Part shown: in pieces, positions 1 through 11,749 of the stretch
How positions within the stretch are numbered: the stretch's first letter is position 1
Layout of the letters: each line of letters opens with the position of its first letter
Assembly (NCBI RefSeq): GCF_028882275.1
Contig: NZ_JARBUT010000016.1
Location: 89,434-153,433, forward strand
Length of the DNA: 64,000 nt
Direction: 5' to 3'
From: Nocardiopsis sp. N85
Lineage (GTDB): Bacteria; Actinomycetota; Actinomycetes; Streptosporangiales; Streptosporangiaceae
The notes under the pieces: generated by a model
The model's input: the letters and a program-made list of their open reading frames with translations, nothing else
Told to the model about the DNA's origin: nothing
Database searches by the model: none
Program-made: the position numbers and the translations under genes

Positions 1-161
1 CCCCCGACGCGGTGCGCGCCCGCCGGCTGGACGCTCGGGGGGACGCCGCCGTCTACGCCCCCTACCGGCGGGTCTGGGCCGAGCAGGAGGCGGTCTTCTA
101 CGCGGCGGAACGCCCCCGGGAGCACGCCGACGTCATCGTCGACAACCCCCGGGGGGCGTGA
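1..161 (+). CDS. C-terminal end of a uridine-kinase-like protein (5' end outside window)
   Basis: An open frame enters from the left edge and stops with TGA at 159-161, giving 52 residues. The tail contains the segments VYAPYRRVWAEQEAVFYAAE and ADVIVDNP. The ADVIVDN ending is typical of the C-terminus of actinobacterial uridine kinase / nucleoside P-loop kinases, where it follows the kinase core. The P-loop itself lies outside the window, so the assignment rests on the tail only. The gene ends 5 bp before the convergent hydrolase gene at 167. Confidence 0.5.
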   Translation, partial: PDAVRARRLDARGDAAVYAPYRRVWAEQEAVFYAAERPREHADVIVDNPRGA

Positions 162-166
162 GGGGG

Positions 167-1018
167 TCAGCCCACCCCGACCGGAACGGGGGCGAGGAAG
201 TCGGTGATCCGGTCCAGGACGTCGGGGTCGGTGAGGATGCGGTTGTGCCCGAGGCCGACCGTGCTGACCAGCCTGGTGCCCGCCCCCATCGCGGAGAGGA
301 CGCGCAGGGACTCGGCGTGGGAGATCACCGGGTCGTCGACATCGTGGAACAACAGCACGGGCGCCTTCAGGGTCTCGGCGTCGCGGTCGGTGGAGAAGCG
401 TTCCCAGATGTCCCGGTCCCCGGCGAAGAAGGCGTCCTCGATGGCCCGGCGCAGGGCCTTGTTCACTCGGGGACCCCAGCCGAAGGCGGTGACGAAGCCG
501 TCCACGGTGGCCTCGAAGTCGGCCATCGCCGACAGCAGGACCAGACGGTCGGCCCGGATCCCCTCCCGCACCAGGTGGGTGGCGAACAGCCCGCCCAGGG
601 AGTGGCCGACCACGGCCGCGAAGTCGCCGTGGCGCTCCTGGAGCCGGCGGGCGATGGCCAGGGCGTCCAGGACGGTGCCGGCCGGGCCGCCGGTGGCCCC
701 GTGGCCGGGCGCGTCCCAGGAGACGACGGTGTGTCCGGCCCCGGTGAGGGCGCGCACGAGCGGGGCCATCCGGGAGGCGCGCGAACCCCAGCCGTGGACC
801 AGGAGTACGGGGCGGGCCCCCTCGCCCCAGGTGTACGTGGCGACCCGCCACCCCTGATGGCCGAAGTGGTCGACGCGGGCGCGATCGTGCACGTCGCGGT
901 CGCGGTCGACCAGGGGGGTGTCACCGGGGTCGCTCCACAGGCGCAGGGCCCGTTCTCCGGCCACGCGCGGAGCGGTGACGGCGAGGACCTCCAGGTCGAT
1001 CGGGTGAGGGGTGGTCAT
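167..1018 (-). CDS. Alpha/beta hydrolase, copy 2 of a tandem pair
   Basis: A 283-residue alpha/beta-hydrolase-fold protein. Visible motifs are the oxyanion-region HGWGS, the nucleophile elbow GHSLGG (catalytic Ser), an acid in HDVDDPVI and a C-terminal His in GLGHNR, so the Ser-Asp-His triad looks complete. No signal peptide is seen, so it is probably cytoplasmic. The ATG at 1018 is preceded by AAGGAG at good spacing. It lies 46 bp downstream of a paralogous hydrolase on the same strand, so the two are probably co-transcribed and controlled by the divergent TetR gene. The substrate is unknown; esterase or thioesterase-like activity is possible. Confidence 0.85.
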   Translation of the reverse strand: MTTPHPIDLEVLAVTAPRVAGERALRLWSDPGDTPLVDRDRDVHDRARVDHFGHQGWRVATYTWGEGARPVLLVHGWGSRASRMAPLVRALTGAGHTVVSWDAPGHGATGGPAGTVLDALAIARRLQERHGDFAAVVGHSLGGLFATHLVREGIRADRLVLLSAMADFEATVDGFVTAFGWGPRVNKALRRAIEDAFFAGDRDIWERFSTDRDAETLKAPVLLFHDVDDPVISHAESLRVLSAMGAGTRLVSTVGLGHNRILTDPDVLDRITDFLAPVPVGVG

Positions 1019-1064
1019 GGGAATCTCCTTGTTCGGGTCGGTGGCGCGGATCGGACGCGGTCCG

Positions 1065-1946
1065 TCATCTTCCGAGGGCGTGCGCGGGCAGGTCGGTCCC
1101 CTGGACGAAGGAGGTGATGGCGTCCAGGTGCTCTCCCACGGCGAGGGCGCCGCTGTGACCGAGGCCGGTGGTGGCGATCATCCGCCCCCGTTCGCCGAGG
1201 TGTTCGAGGGTGCGCAGGGAGTGCGCGAAGGGCACGACCTCGTCGGTGTCGTCGTGCAGGAGCAGGAAGGGCCGGTCGAGCGTGTCGATCCGGTGGGTGG
1301 TGGAGAAGCGTTCCCACACCGTCGGGTCCGCCTCGAAGTAGTGGCGTTCCACCGCCGTGCGCAGCGCCCCCCGGGCGCGGGGGCTCAGCCGCAGGGCGTC
1401 GGAGAACGCCGTGAGGAGGTAGTCGAAGTCCGACACCCCGGACAGGAGGACCACCCGGTCGGCCTCCACGCCCTCGCGCAGGGCGTGGACCGCGAAGGGC
1501 ACGCCCATCGAGTGGGCGACGACGGCGTGGAAGCGGCCGTGTCGCTCCTGGAGGAGTCGCTGGATCCGGAGCGCGTCGAGGATGGTCCCCACCGGCCCGG
1601 GCGTCGCCCCGTGGCCGGGGGCGTCCCAGGACACCGGGCCGTACCCGAGGTCGACCAGGCGTCGGATGAGCGGGGCGAAGCGCAGGGACCGCGAGCGCCA
1701 CCCGTGGGCGAGAAGGACGGGGCGGGTGGTGTCGCCCCAGGCGTAGGTGGTCACGTCCCAACGGCCGACGCGGATCGTCGCGGTGTCGGCGCTCTCGTGC
1801 AGCTCCCGGTCCTCCTCCGGGATCGAACGGGGCGGGCCGGGGGCCGCCCACATCCTGCGGGTCAGTGCTCCGGTCAGGCGCGGGGCGGGCAGCGCCAGCG
1901 CGTTGACGGCGGCACCGATGAGGGGAAGTCGCTTGACTGCGCTCAT
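1065..1946 (-). CDS. Alpha/beta hydrolase, copy 1 of a tandem pair (first gene of TetR-controlled operon)
   Basis: A 293-residue alpha/beta hydrolase related to the next gene. The two share the pattern RPVLLxHGWxSR, a WDAPGHGAT segment, a LQERHG stretch and ERFST near the C-terminus. The nucleophile elbow here is AHSMG, and a C-terminal GLGHSG supplies the His. The ATG at 1946 is chosen because GGAGAAGATC stands directly upstream and because longer frames would run through the operator and into the divergent TetR gene. A -10-like TATAGT on the minus strand (1971-1966) lies inside the 30-bp palindrome, so repressor binding there would block transcription of both hydrolases. Confidence 0.85.
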   Translation of the reverse strand: MSAVKRLPLIGAAVNALALPAPRLTGALTRRMWAAPGPPRSIPEEDRELHESADTATIRVGRWDVTTYAWGDTTRPVLLAHGWRSRSLRFAPLIRRLVDLGYGPVSWDAPGHGATPGPVGTILDALRIQRLLQERHGRFHAVVAHSMGVPFAVHALREGVEADRVVLLSGVSDFDYLLTAFSDALRLSPRARGALRTAVERHYFEADPTVWERFSTTHRIDTLDRPFLLLHDDTDEVVPFAHSLRTLEHLGERGRMIATTGLGHSGALAVGEHLDAITSFVQGTDLPAHALGR

Positions 1947-1961
1947 GATCTTCTCCGGTCC

Positions 1962-1991
1962 ACAAACTATACGAACGATCGTATTATTTGT
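1962..1991. promoter_or_regulatory. 30-bp imperfect palindrome, likely TetR operator
   Basis: The segment reads ACAAA...TTTGT at its outer ends with the core ATACGAACGATCGTAT, and 24 of 30 positions agree with its own reverse complement. It is AT-rich against its surroundings. It lies between the divergent hydrolase and TetR genes and covers the -10-like TATAGT of the hydrolase promoter. Length and symmetry fit a TetR-family operator. That the adjacent TetR protein binds it is inference. Confidence 0.75.
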
Positions 1992-2091
1992 TTGGAAGGA
2001 GGCCGCCGTCAAGTAGCGGCTATTCTGGCCTTGTAACCGACCTGTCGTTCGAACAAGGACCGTCCGGCGAGGGACGGTGCGGGAGGCGCGC

Positions 2092-2745
2092 ATGAGGACT
2101 CGGACCGACGGCCGTGTGCAGCGGGGCGACCAGACCCGGCGCGCCGTGCTGCGCCGCGCGGTGGACATCGCCTCGGTGGAGGGGCTGGAGGGGCTCTCCC
2201 TGGGCCGTCTGGCCAAGGAACTCCAGGTGAGCAAGAGCGGGGTGTTCGCCCACTTCGGCTCCAAGGAGGAGCTGCAACTGGCCGCGATACGGGCCGGTCG
2301 GCGCATCTTCGCCGACCACGTGGCGATCGGGGCCATGGAGGCCCGCCCCGGCCTCGAAAGGCTGTGGCGGCTCTTCGAGAACTGGTCGGAGTACTCGCGC
2401 GGACGGGTGTTCCCGGGGGGCTGCTTCTTCTACACCGTCAACGCCGAGTTCGAGTCCCGCCCCGGGCGGGTGCGCGACGCCCTGGCGCGGATCCGCGGCG
2501 AATGGCGCGACCTGCTCACCCGCGGCGCCACGGACGCCGTGCAGCTGGGTGAGCTGGCCGCCGACACCGACGTGGACCTGCTGGTGTTCGAGCTGGCCTC
2601 GTTCCTGGAGACCGCCAACTCCGACTCCCTGCTGGAGGACGACCTGGAGGGACCCTACCGGCTGGCCCGCGCCGCGGTCGTGGCCCGACTGTCGGCCCTG
2701 GCCACGGAGACCGCCCCCCGCCCGTGGGCGGAGAGCGGTGCGTGA
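2092..2745 (+). CDS. TetR-family transcriptional regulator
   Basis: A 217-residue regulator. The N-terminal TetR helix-turn-helix is clear: AVDIASVEGLEGLSLGRLAK followed by the recognition region QVSKSGVFAHFGSKEELQ at about residues 25-65. The C-terminal part is an all-helical ligand-binding domain with FFYTVNAEFESRPGRVRDAL. The ATG at 2092 is preferred over the GTG at 2077 because GGGAGG sits 6 nt upstream of it. The gene is divergent from the two hydrolase genes and separated from them by a 30-bp palindrome. It is therefore most likely their autoregulated repressor. Ligand unknown. Confidence 0.88.
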   Translation: MRTRTDGRVQRGDQTRRAVLRRAVDIASVEGLEGLSLGRLAKELQVSKSGVFAHFGSKEELQLAAIRAGRRIFADHVAIGAMEARPGLERLWRLFENWSEYSRGRVFPGGCFFYTVNAEFESRPGRVRDALARIRGEWRDLLTRGATDAVQLGELAADTDVDLLVFELASFLETANSDSLLEDDLEGPYRLARAAVVARLSALATETAPRPWAESGA

Positions 2746-2786
2746 GAGGGGCCGGGAACGAGGAGGGCACCGGACGCGGGACCCGG

Positions 2787-4970
2787 TCAGCCGCCGGTGA
2801 GTCGGCGGGCGTGGAGCAGGTCGGCGCGGATGCGCTCCACACCGGAGGTGAGTTCGGGAAGGCGGGCGGCGGCGTTGTTCAGCTCCATCACCCGCTGCCC
2901 GCGACGGACCGGATCGCCGTAACCGACCCGTAGGACCATCGAGAGCACGACCGAGACGCAGAACGCGAGAACGGCCACCGAGATGAGGAGCCCGCCGAGC
3001 ACCTCGGCCCGGCCGGAGAGGTCGAGCACCAGGCCGATGGGGAGACAGAAGAGGGCGTGGTTGCAGTAACGGCGGATCCGGAAGAAGCGCTGCTGCTGTT
3101 CGACCTTGGCGTGCAGCGTCTCGTGTTCGGTGGAGACCTCGGTGTAGCGCTCCTCCCAGTAACGGCGCTGGCGGGCCAGCGCCTGAAGGGTGGCGAGGGC
3201 GCCGTAGATCGCGGCCGCGTGGCCCACGCCGACCGGTCCGGGCGAGGCGTCCACCCGCCGCCACAGGATGTCGATCCACTCCCCCACCCCGTTGTCACCG
3301 CCGTTGGAGGGCGGTGTCATCCGTTCCGGATGCAGGAGGAAGGTGAGGATGAGCGCGGGGTTGACGTTGGGGACGGCCGCCCGCCACCCGGCGAGCCCGC
3401 CGGTGAGCTCCTGATGGAAGGCGTTGCCGGCGTGCTCGGCGGTGTCCAGGGAGTCGGCCAGGCGCTGGTACGCCCCCGGATCGGCGCCGTGGTGCAGGCC
3501 CATGAGCCGCAGGACCGCGGGGCGGGCCAGCAGGGCCATCTCGTTGGACATCGGCGCCCCGGTGATCACCGGGCGCGGGTCCGAGAACAGTTCGGCCAGT
3601 TCGGGCAGGGTGGCGCCCAGACCGCGGAAGGCCGGCGGCAGATCGGGGCGGAGCTGGGCGATGAAGGAGGCCAGGGCGAGGTTCGCGTCGTCGGCGTGCC
3701 GCCGGAACAGGGCGCGGTCGACGATCGTGTCGCCCAGGTCGTTCATGAGCCAGGCGCCCAGGGCGGCGCGCTCGGTGGCGTCGCCGAACACCCGGACCGC
3801 GGCGCCCCAGTTCGCCTGCATCGCCTCGGCGAGCGCGCCCGGGTCGGTGAAGCGGATCCCGACGAAGTGGTAGGGGGGCACACCGCCGATGCCGGTGTGG
3901 CGGGCCGACCCGCCGACGGCGCCCGGACCGGCGTAGGACGGCGGGACGGGCACCGGGGTGCCGGGGCCGGTGTGGGGGGCGGGCGACGGCGCGGCGGGAA
4001 GGGCCCGGCTCGGGGCGACCCGCGTGTAGGAGCGCGTGGGGTCGACGCCGTGGTGCGGTGCCACCCGGGTGGGGTCCACCACCGGCGCGGGGGCGACCCG
4101 GGTGGGGTCCACCACCGGCGCGACGAGCGTGGGCGCGGCCGAGGCGCCCGGACCGGCCGCGGTCACCCCGTTCGGGCCGGCGATGAGCAGGGTGAGCAGG
4201 GCCGAGGCGTCCGGTCTGCGCTCCGGGTCCTTGTCCAGACACCGGTGGACGATGCCCCGGAGGGGTTCGGGCAGGTCTCCCAGATCCGGCGTGCCGCCGA
4301 GGATCCGGGCGATGCGCGAGGCCTGAGTGGGGGCCTGGAAGGCCTCTTGGCCGGTGGCCGCGTAGACCATCACCGCGCCCCAGGAGAAGACGTCCACGGC
4401 GGAGGTGAGCCGGGCGCCCTCCAACTGTTCGGGCGCCATGTACCCGATGGTGCCCACCACACCGCTGGCGGTCACCGAGGTGGTCTCCACGGCTCGGGCG
4501 ATGCCGAAGTCGATCACCCGGGGGCCGTCGGGGGCGAGCATGATGTTGTCGGGTTTGAGGTCCCGGTGCACCACCCCGGCGGCGTGGACCGCCGCCAGTG
4601 CCGTCGCCGTGTTGACCGCCAGCCGCTGCAACTCCACGCCTCGGCGCGGTCCCTCCTCGGCGACGGCGCGCTGGAGGGTGGGGCCGTCGATGTACTCGGT
4701 GGCGATCCAGGGCCGTTCGCCCTCGGGGTCGGCGTCCAGGATCGCCGCCACACAGAACCCGCTCACCCGCCGGGCCTGCTCCACCTCGGCGGCGAACCGG
4801 CGGCGCATGTCCGCGTCACCCGCCCAGGAGGCGTGCAGTACCTTCACGGCGGCCCGGGTGCCGTCCTCGGCCTCACCGAGGAACACCTCGCCGAACCCGC
4901 CGCGCCCCAGGGAGCGCACCAGGCGGTAACCGCCCAGGACGGAGTCGTCCGCAGCGTCGTTCAACATCAT
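2787..4970 (-). CDS. Serine/threonine protein kinase with membrane-anchored C-terminal region
   Basis: A 727-residue Hanks-type kinase. The Gly loop GRGGFGEV (residues 22-29), catalytic Lys43, the catalytic loop HRDLKPDN near 139, DFG, and GTIGYMAPEQ are all intact, so it should be active. After the kinase domain comes a Pro/Ala-rich linker with three VDPTR repeats, then a helical domain of unknown type, a short coiled-coil-like stretch, and two hydrophobic segments at about 641-680. There are no PASTA repeats, unlike PknB. The start is the first of two ATGs, after a GGAAAGG ribosome site. Substrates cannot be read from context; the two unknown membrane proteins upstream on the same strand (293 bp away) are possible partners. 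Confidence 0.9.
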   Translation of the reverse strand: MMLNDAADDSVLGGYRLVRSLGRGGFGEVFLGEAEDGTRAAVKVLHASWAGDADMRRRFAAEVEQARRVSGFCVAAILDADPEGERPWIATEYIDGPTLQRAVAEEGPRRGVELQRLAVNTATALAAVHAAGVVHRDLKPDNIMLAPDGPRVIDFGIARAVETTSVTASGVVGTIGYMAPEQLEGARLTSAVDVFSWGAVMVYAATGQEAFQAPTQASRIARILGGTPDLGDLPEPLRGIVHRCLDKDPERRPDASALLTLLIAGPNGVTAAGPGASAAPTLVAPVVDPTRVAPAPVVDPTRVAPHHGVDPTRSYTRVAPSRALPAAPSPAPHTGPGTPVPVPPSYAGPGAVGGSARHTGIGGVPPYHFVGIRFTDPGALAEAMQANWGAAVRVFGDATERAALGAWLMNDLGDTIVDRALFRRHADDANLALASFIAQLRPDLPPAFRGLGATLPELAELFSDPRPVITGAPMSNEMALLARPAVLRLMGLHHGADPGAYQRLADSLDTAEHAGNAFHQELTGGLAGWRAAVPNVNPALILTFLLHPERMTPPSNGGDNGVGEWIDILWRRVDASPGPVGVGHAAAIYGALATLQALARQRRYWEERYTEVSTEHETLHAKVEQQQRFFRIRRYCNHALFCLPIGLVLDLSGRAEVLGGLLISVAVLAFCVSVVLSMVLRVGYGDPVRRGQRVMELNNAAARLPELTSGVERIRADLLHARRLTGG

Positions 4971-5263
4971 GCCTTTCCGAACACGGACCGCCCGGGGTGA
5001 CGGTGATGCGCCGGGCGGTGGTCGGGGCCTTCCCCGAACGGTGCGACCGGGATGAACGGGGCAGGGACATCGCGAACACGCGTACGTGGCGCCGACACAC
5101 GGTGGCGCCCCGAGGGCGGGGCGACCGGGACCGTCTCACGGACCGAGGAACATCGCGGGTTCCGTCGGGTCCGAATCGACCGCTTTTCCAGGACCACCTT
5201 ACGACGGATCACCGTCCCCACCGCAACGGCGGTCACGTGAACCCCGTCGCCGTCATGGACCGG

Positions 5264-6568
5264 TCAGCGGGCGGGTCGGTGCGCACCGCGCAGGATCCGC
5301 TCGACCAGGTCGTCGGTGAGGACGCCGTACCCGGTCGCGGCCCACACGCTCTCCTCGGCGGGCACCTCGTAGTAGGGGACGGACCTCCCCTCGTACTCGG
5401 CGGGCAGCACCGTGGGGCGGACCCGGTCGCGCACGGCGCGGGCGCACTCCGGGCACAGCGGCACCCGGATCGTGCGGGAGCCGCCGAACTCGCGCCACTG
5501 GATCTGCCCGGTGTCGTTGCCGTGCAGCGGGTTGGCGTAACAGGGGCGTCGCGGGGTGCGCGACCCCGCGAGGGCGTCCTCGGCGAGGTCCAGCAGGACG
5601 AGCACACCGACCGCGTCGGTCAGGGTGGGCCCCTCGGCGATCATCCGGTCGTGCACCCGCGCGGCGGCGTCGCGGGCGTCCAGGGCCCGGGACAGATTCC
5701 CCCGGGCGGCACCGGAGTCGGCGCTGAGCCGCTCCCCCAGTTCGATGAGGTCGCGTTCCCCGCGCTCGACCAGGGACTCCAGGCGGGCGCGGTCGGCGTT
5801 GTCGAACGCGGCGTGCTGGGTGAGGGGCGCGGACGCGCGGCGACGGTCCCGTGGACGGACGGCGATCCGGTACAGCGGGACCGCCAGGCCGATCAGGACG
5901 AGGGCCCCCGCGACCGCGACCCAGGGGATCCATGCCGCGCCGGCCGGGGTACCGGAGACGTCCGGTGGTCCCCCGATCTCGTCGTAGTAGGCCTCCTGGG
6001 CCTCCTCGTAGGCGGCCTCGGGATCGTCGGAGAGGGCGGCCTCCACGGCGGCGTCCACCAGCGTGGGCAGTGTCCTCTGCCCGCCCATGGTCACGTAGCT
6101 CGCGGTGAGCGCGCCGTAGAGGGCGGGCCGGCCCCGGTCGTCCGGGGCGCCGCCCAGGTCCTCTCCTTCGAGGTCGCCGCGACGGTCGTAGACCAGGTAG
6201 TGGCGTTCGCCGCCGCCCATGCGGTCGTGGACGGCCGAGGCGAGCGCCGAGGCGTCCCCGTCCCAGGGGTCGCCCTCGACGAGCGGGACGACGATGACGT
6301 ACAGGTCCAGGTCGCCCTCCTCGATCCGCCGCACGGTGCGTTCGCGCGCCTCGACGGAGAAGGCGTCCTCGTAGGCGGGGTCCACCAGGACCGGGGACTC
6401 GGCCAGTGCGGCGGCGATCTCCTGCGCCGGGCTCGCGGGCGCCTCCGTGTCGGCGGCCAGGACCGGGGGGCCGCCGAGCAGGACCGCGGCCAGGATCATG
6501 AGCGGTACCGACGCCCGCAGGGCCGCCCGGAAGGGGCGGTCGGGCGTCTCACGGGGGTCAGTGGACAC
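5264..6568 (-). CDS. Membrane protein of unknown function, paralogue of the upstream gene (single VxVDP-type domain)
   Basis: A 434-residue protein. The GTG start at 6568 has AAGGAG upstream and overlaps the end of the preceding gene by 11 bp, implying translational coupling. A hydrophobic N-terminus ending in an Ala-rich signal-like sequence is followed by an extracytoplasmic domain beginning ESPVLVDPAYEDAFS, one TM segment (AAWIPWVAVAGALVLIGLAV), and a cytoplasmic tail. The tail has a charged helical stretch and a cysteine motif PCYANPLH...PLCPEC that may bind metal. The same fold elements recur in the upstream gene. The extracytoplasmic domain resembles TPM-like domains of actinobacterial membrane proteins, but I cannot assign a function. 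Confidence 0.75.
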   Translation of the reverse strand: MSTDPRETPDRPFRAALRASVPLMILAAVLLGGPPVLAADTEAPASPAQEIAAALAESPVLVDPAYEDAFSVEARERTVRRIEEGDLDLYVIVVPLVEGDPWDGDASALASAVHDRMGGGERHYLVYDRRGDLEGEDLGGAPDDRGRPALYGALTASYVTMGGQRTLPTLVDAAVEAALSDDPEAAYEEAQEAYYDEIGGPPDVSGTPAGAAWIPWVAVAGALVLIGLAVPLYRIAVRPRDRRRASAPLTQHAAFDNADRARLESLVERGERDLIELGERLSADSGAARGNLSRALDARDAAARVHDRMIAEGPTLTDAVGVLVLLDLAEDALAGSRTPRRPCYANPLHGNDTGQIQWREFGGSRTIRVPLCPECARAVRDRVRPTVLPAEYEGRSVPYYEVPAEESVWAATGYGVLTDDLVERILRGAHRPAR

Positions 6569-8525
6569 GCGTCTCCTTGAGCAGCAGTTCGACCATCTGA
6601 TCGGGCCGGTGGGCCCCGAAGCGGTGACGGATCCACGGGGTGTCCGGGTCCCGCCGGTAGGAGTGCGCCGTGCTCCGGGTGCGGAGTCGGAGCATCCGCT
6701 TCTCGCGTTCGGAGTCGTGGAGTTCCGCGCACGCGCCGCACAGGGGGGTCCGTCCACCGCCGCCGATCCGGGAACGCGCGCGTTCGACGGCGAACGGGTG
6801 CAGCGGGTCGACGGAACAGGGCTCCGTCTCGGCGTCCGGGTCGTCGGCGACGGCCAGCACCCGGCGGGCCAGTACGGCGACCCCGAGCAGGTCGAGCCCT
6901 TCGGGATCACGGTCCATGAGCATGAGCGCGGCCTCCGCCTGCGCCATGAAGGGGGTCGGGATCCGATCCGGCTCCCTCTCCAGCAGTCCGCGCAGCAGAC
7001 CCGTCTCACGGAGCGCGACGCGGCGCAGCGCGCGCGGGCTCCGGATCGTGAGGTCGGCCCCTGCGGCGCGAACCCGTGCCAGGAAGACGGCGAGGTAGGT
7101 GAGGCCGATCGCGCAGGCGGCCAGGAAGGGACCCACGATCAGGAGCGCGGGGACGAGCCCGCCCGACCAGTAGCGTTCGCCGCGCGGACCGGGCAGGTGC
7201 GGCTCGTCGTCGGCGAACAGCGGCTCGTACCCGTCGCCCGGGGTGAACTCCATCTCCGCCACGTCGGCCACGGCCTGCTCCAAGGCGGCGGCCGGGGTGG
7301 CCCCCTCGTTGAAGGCCATGGGGGACCACAGCGTGTACGGGTCGATCTCCAGCCCGTGCGCGGCAGCCCCGACATCGGGTGCGATGATGCCGGAGCCGAC
7401 GACGATGTACACACCGTCCTCCTCGGCCACCGACGCCAGCGCGGCGGCCAGGACCTCGGCGTGGCCTTCGGCCTCATCGTGGTGGTTCATCGTCACCACC
7501 GCCGCGTACACGGGCACGGGGGCGTCGGCGAGGAGCCCGGGCACCCTCTCCAGGCCCTCCCGTGGCAGGGGCATGATCGGGTCGACGTACAGCGGTTCCT
7601 CGGCCAGATGGGCGGCGATGGCCTCGACCCGCCCGGTGGACACCACGTAGGGGGCCTCCAGCCGGACCAAGTCCTCGGCGTCGGCCACCTCGTGCCCGCC
7701 GACGGGCGCGCTCATCATCCACTGGTAGGTGGAGGCGACGGCCGCGCCGGTCAGGGACAGCGGGACCAGGACGGCCACGATCGACCCGACGAGTCGGCCG
7801 CGGCGTCCCTGGCGCCAGGCGACCCAACCGCCCACGCACAGGATCGCGCCACCCGCCGCCCCCACCAGGAAACCGAGGTTCTCGGGTCCGTTGTGACGCG
7901 TGGGGTCGATGTCGTCCAGGAAGGCGCTCAGCGCCCCCTCCCGCGGCTCCTCCTCGTCGCGCGCCGCCTCCACCGAGGAGGGGTCGGCCATTCCCTCGAC
8001 CATGACCCGGGCGACCTCGTGGGCCGGGGAACCGTACACGTCGGCGGCGTACACGGCGTCCCGTCCGGCGTCCACCGACAGGTCGATCCCGTAGGCGCGC
8101 AGTTCGGTGACGCCGCCCTCCGGCGGCAGGATCACGTAGAGGCCGTCCGCGCCGAGTCGGTCGTGCACGGCGGGCAGGATCTCGTCCATGCCGGCGTCGC
8201 TGCCCGCACCGAGGAAGGGCGTGACCACCACGTGATAGGGCACCCCGAGGGACGCGAAGGTCCCGTGCAGCGCGTCGGTCATCTCCTCGGGGGGCGTCAG
8301 GCCGCCCACGGCCCCGTCCACCACCACGGCCGCGCCCTCGGGGTGCTCGGCCAGCAGTCCGGCGTAGTGCTCGGCGTAGGTCGCCTGTGGCCCGACGGTC
8401 GCGGGCCCGGAGTGGGTGGGATCGGCGGTATCGGCCGCGGCGGGGGCAGAGAGGAGCAGCAGGGCCGGCGCCACCGTGAGGAGGAGTGCGCGGAGAGGGC
8501 CGCGGGCACGGTGAGGGATGGGCAT
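6558..8525 (-). CDS. Secreted-domain membrane protein of unknown function with duplicated VxVDP-type domain
   Basis: A 655-residue protein starting at ATG 8525, with a clear signal peptide (residues about 1-31, ending SAPAAA). It shows two related extracytoplasmic domains, one with GVPYHVVVTPF and one beginning EEPLYVDPIMPL. These are separated by two TM segments and followed by a third TM segment near residue 500. The cytoplasmic tail carries PCSVDPLHP...PLCGACAEL, matching the CxxxPLH...CxxC motif of the next gene. The two genes therefore look like paralogues made from the same modules, three copies of the outer domain in total. Aconitase lies upstream on the same strand, behind a strong terminator. 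Function unknown. Confidence 0.75.
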   Translation of the reverse strand: MPIPHRARGPLRALLLTVAPALLLLSAPAAADTADPTHSGPATVGPQATYAEHYAGLLAEHPEGAAVVVDGAVGGLTPPEEMTDALHGTFASLGVPYHVVVTPFLGAGSDAGMDEILPAVHDRLGADGLYVILPPEGGVTELRAYGIDLSVDAGRDAVYAADVYGSPAHEVARVMVEGMADPSSVEAARDEEEPREGALSAFLDDIDPTRHNGPENLGFLVGAAGGAILCVGGWVAWRQGRRGRLVGSIVAVLVPLSLTGAAVASTYQWMMSAPVGGHEVADAEDLVRLEAPYVVSTGRVEAIAAHLAEEPLYVDPIMPLPREGLERVPGLLADAPVPVYAAVVTMNHHDEAEGHAEVLAAALASVAEEDGVYIVVGSGIIAPDVGAAAHGLEIDPYTLWSPMAFNEGATPAAALEQAVADVAEMEFTPGDGYEPLFADDEPHLPGPRGERYWSGGLVPALLIVGPFLAACAIGLTYLAVFLARVRAAGADLTIRSPRALRRVALRETGLLRGLLEREPDRIPTPFMAQAEAALMLMDRDPEGLDLLGVAVLARRVLAVADDPDAETEPCSVDPLHPFAVERARSRIGGGGRTPLCGACAELHDSEREKRMLRLRTRSTAHSYRRDPDTPWIRHRFGAHRPDQMVELLLKETRVH

Positions 8526-8649
8526 GGGCAGAGCCTAGTACCTCATTACGGACATCCGTAGGGCGGATCCTCGTTCGTCTCCCCCGCACCGACCCCTTCC
8601 GACCGGCGACGATGGCCGGTCCGGCCTCGAAGGGCGGGGAAACGGAGAA

Positions 8650-8684
8650 GGGGCCGCCATCGTCGTTCGGACGATGGCGGCCCC
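8650..8684 (-). terminator. Strong hairpin terminator after acnA
   Basis: A 15-bp perfect stem (GGGGCCGCCATCGTC and its complement) with a 5-nt GTTCG loop begins 51 bp beyond the acnA stop. On the minus strand it is followed by a moderately T-rich CTTCTCCGTTTCC. It separates acnA from the unknown membrane pair. Confidence 0.8.
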
Positions 8685-8734
8685 CTGGACCGCGCCCCGC
8701 GCCGATCGGGCGCGCGAGCGGGGAACCGTTTCCG

Positions 8735-11458
<2,724 letters not shown>

Positions 11459-11686
11459 GGTGTCTGCCTCCTGATCTCGCCACTTTGTCCCTGGCATCCT
11501 GCCCCATGGGACGGATGCGGGACCTATTGAGGCCGCCCTAACCGGTCGCCGGGTGGACGGAGGGCCGCGGGGGTGTCCTCCGACCGTATCCGACCTCTCG
11601 GAAGCGGCCATGACCTGCGACGACACCACTCGTCACAGGTCAGGCGGTCCGCTGCGCGCGGACGCCCGTGATGCTCGGGGCCGGGC

Positions 11687-11706
11687 GACGTCGAGAGGTC
11701 GACGTC
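11687..11706. promoter_or_regulatory. Inverted repeat GACGTCGA-N4-TCGACGTC upstream of acnA
   Basis: A perfect 8-bp inverted repeat with a 4-nt spacer lies about 230 bp upstream of the acnA start. It could be an operator. No regulator gene is adjacent, so its role is open. Confidence 0.35.
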
Positions 11707-11749
11707 ACACACCCGGGCGCCCGGCCCGGGTCGGGGGGAACCCTCTTTT

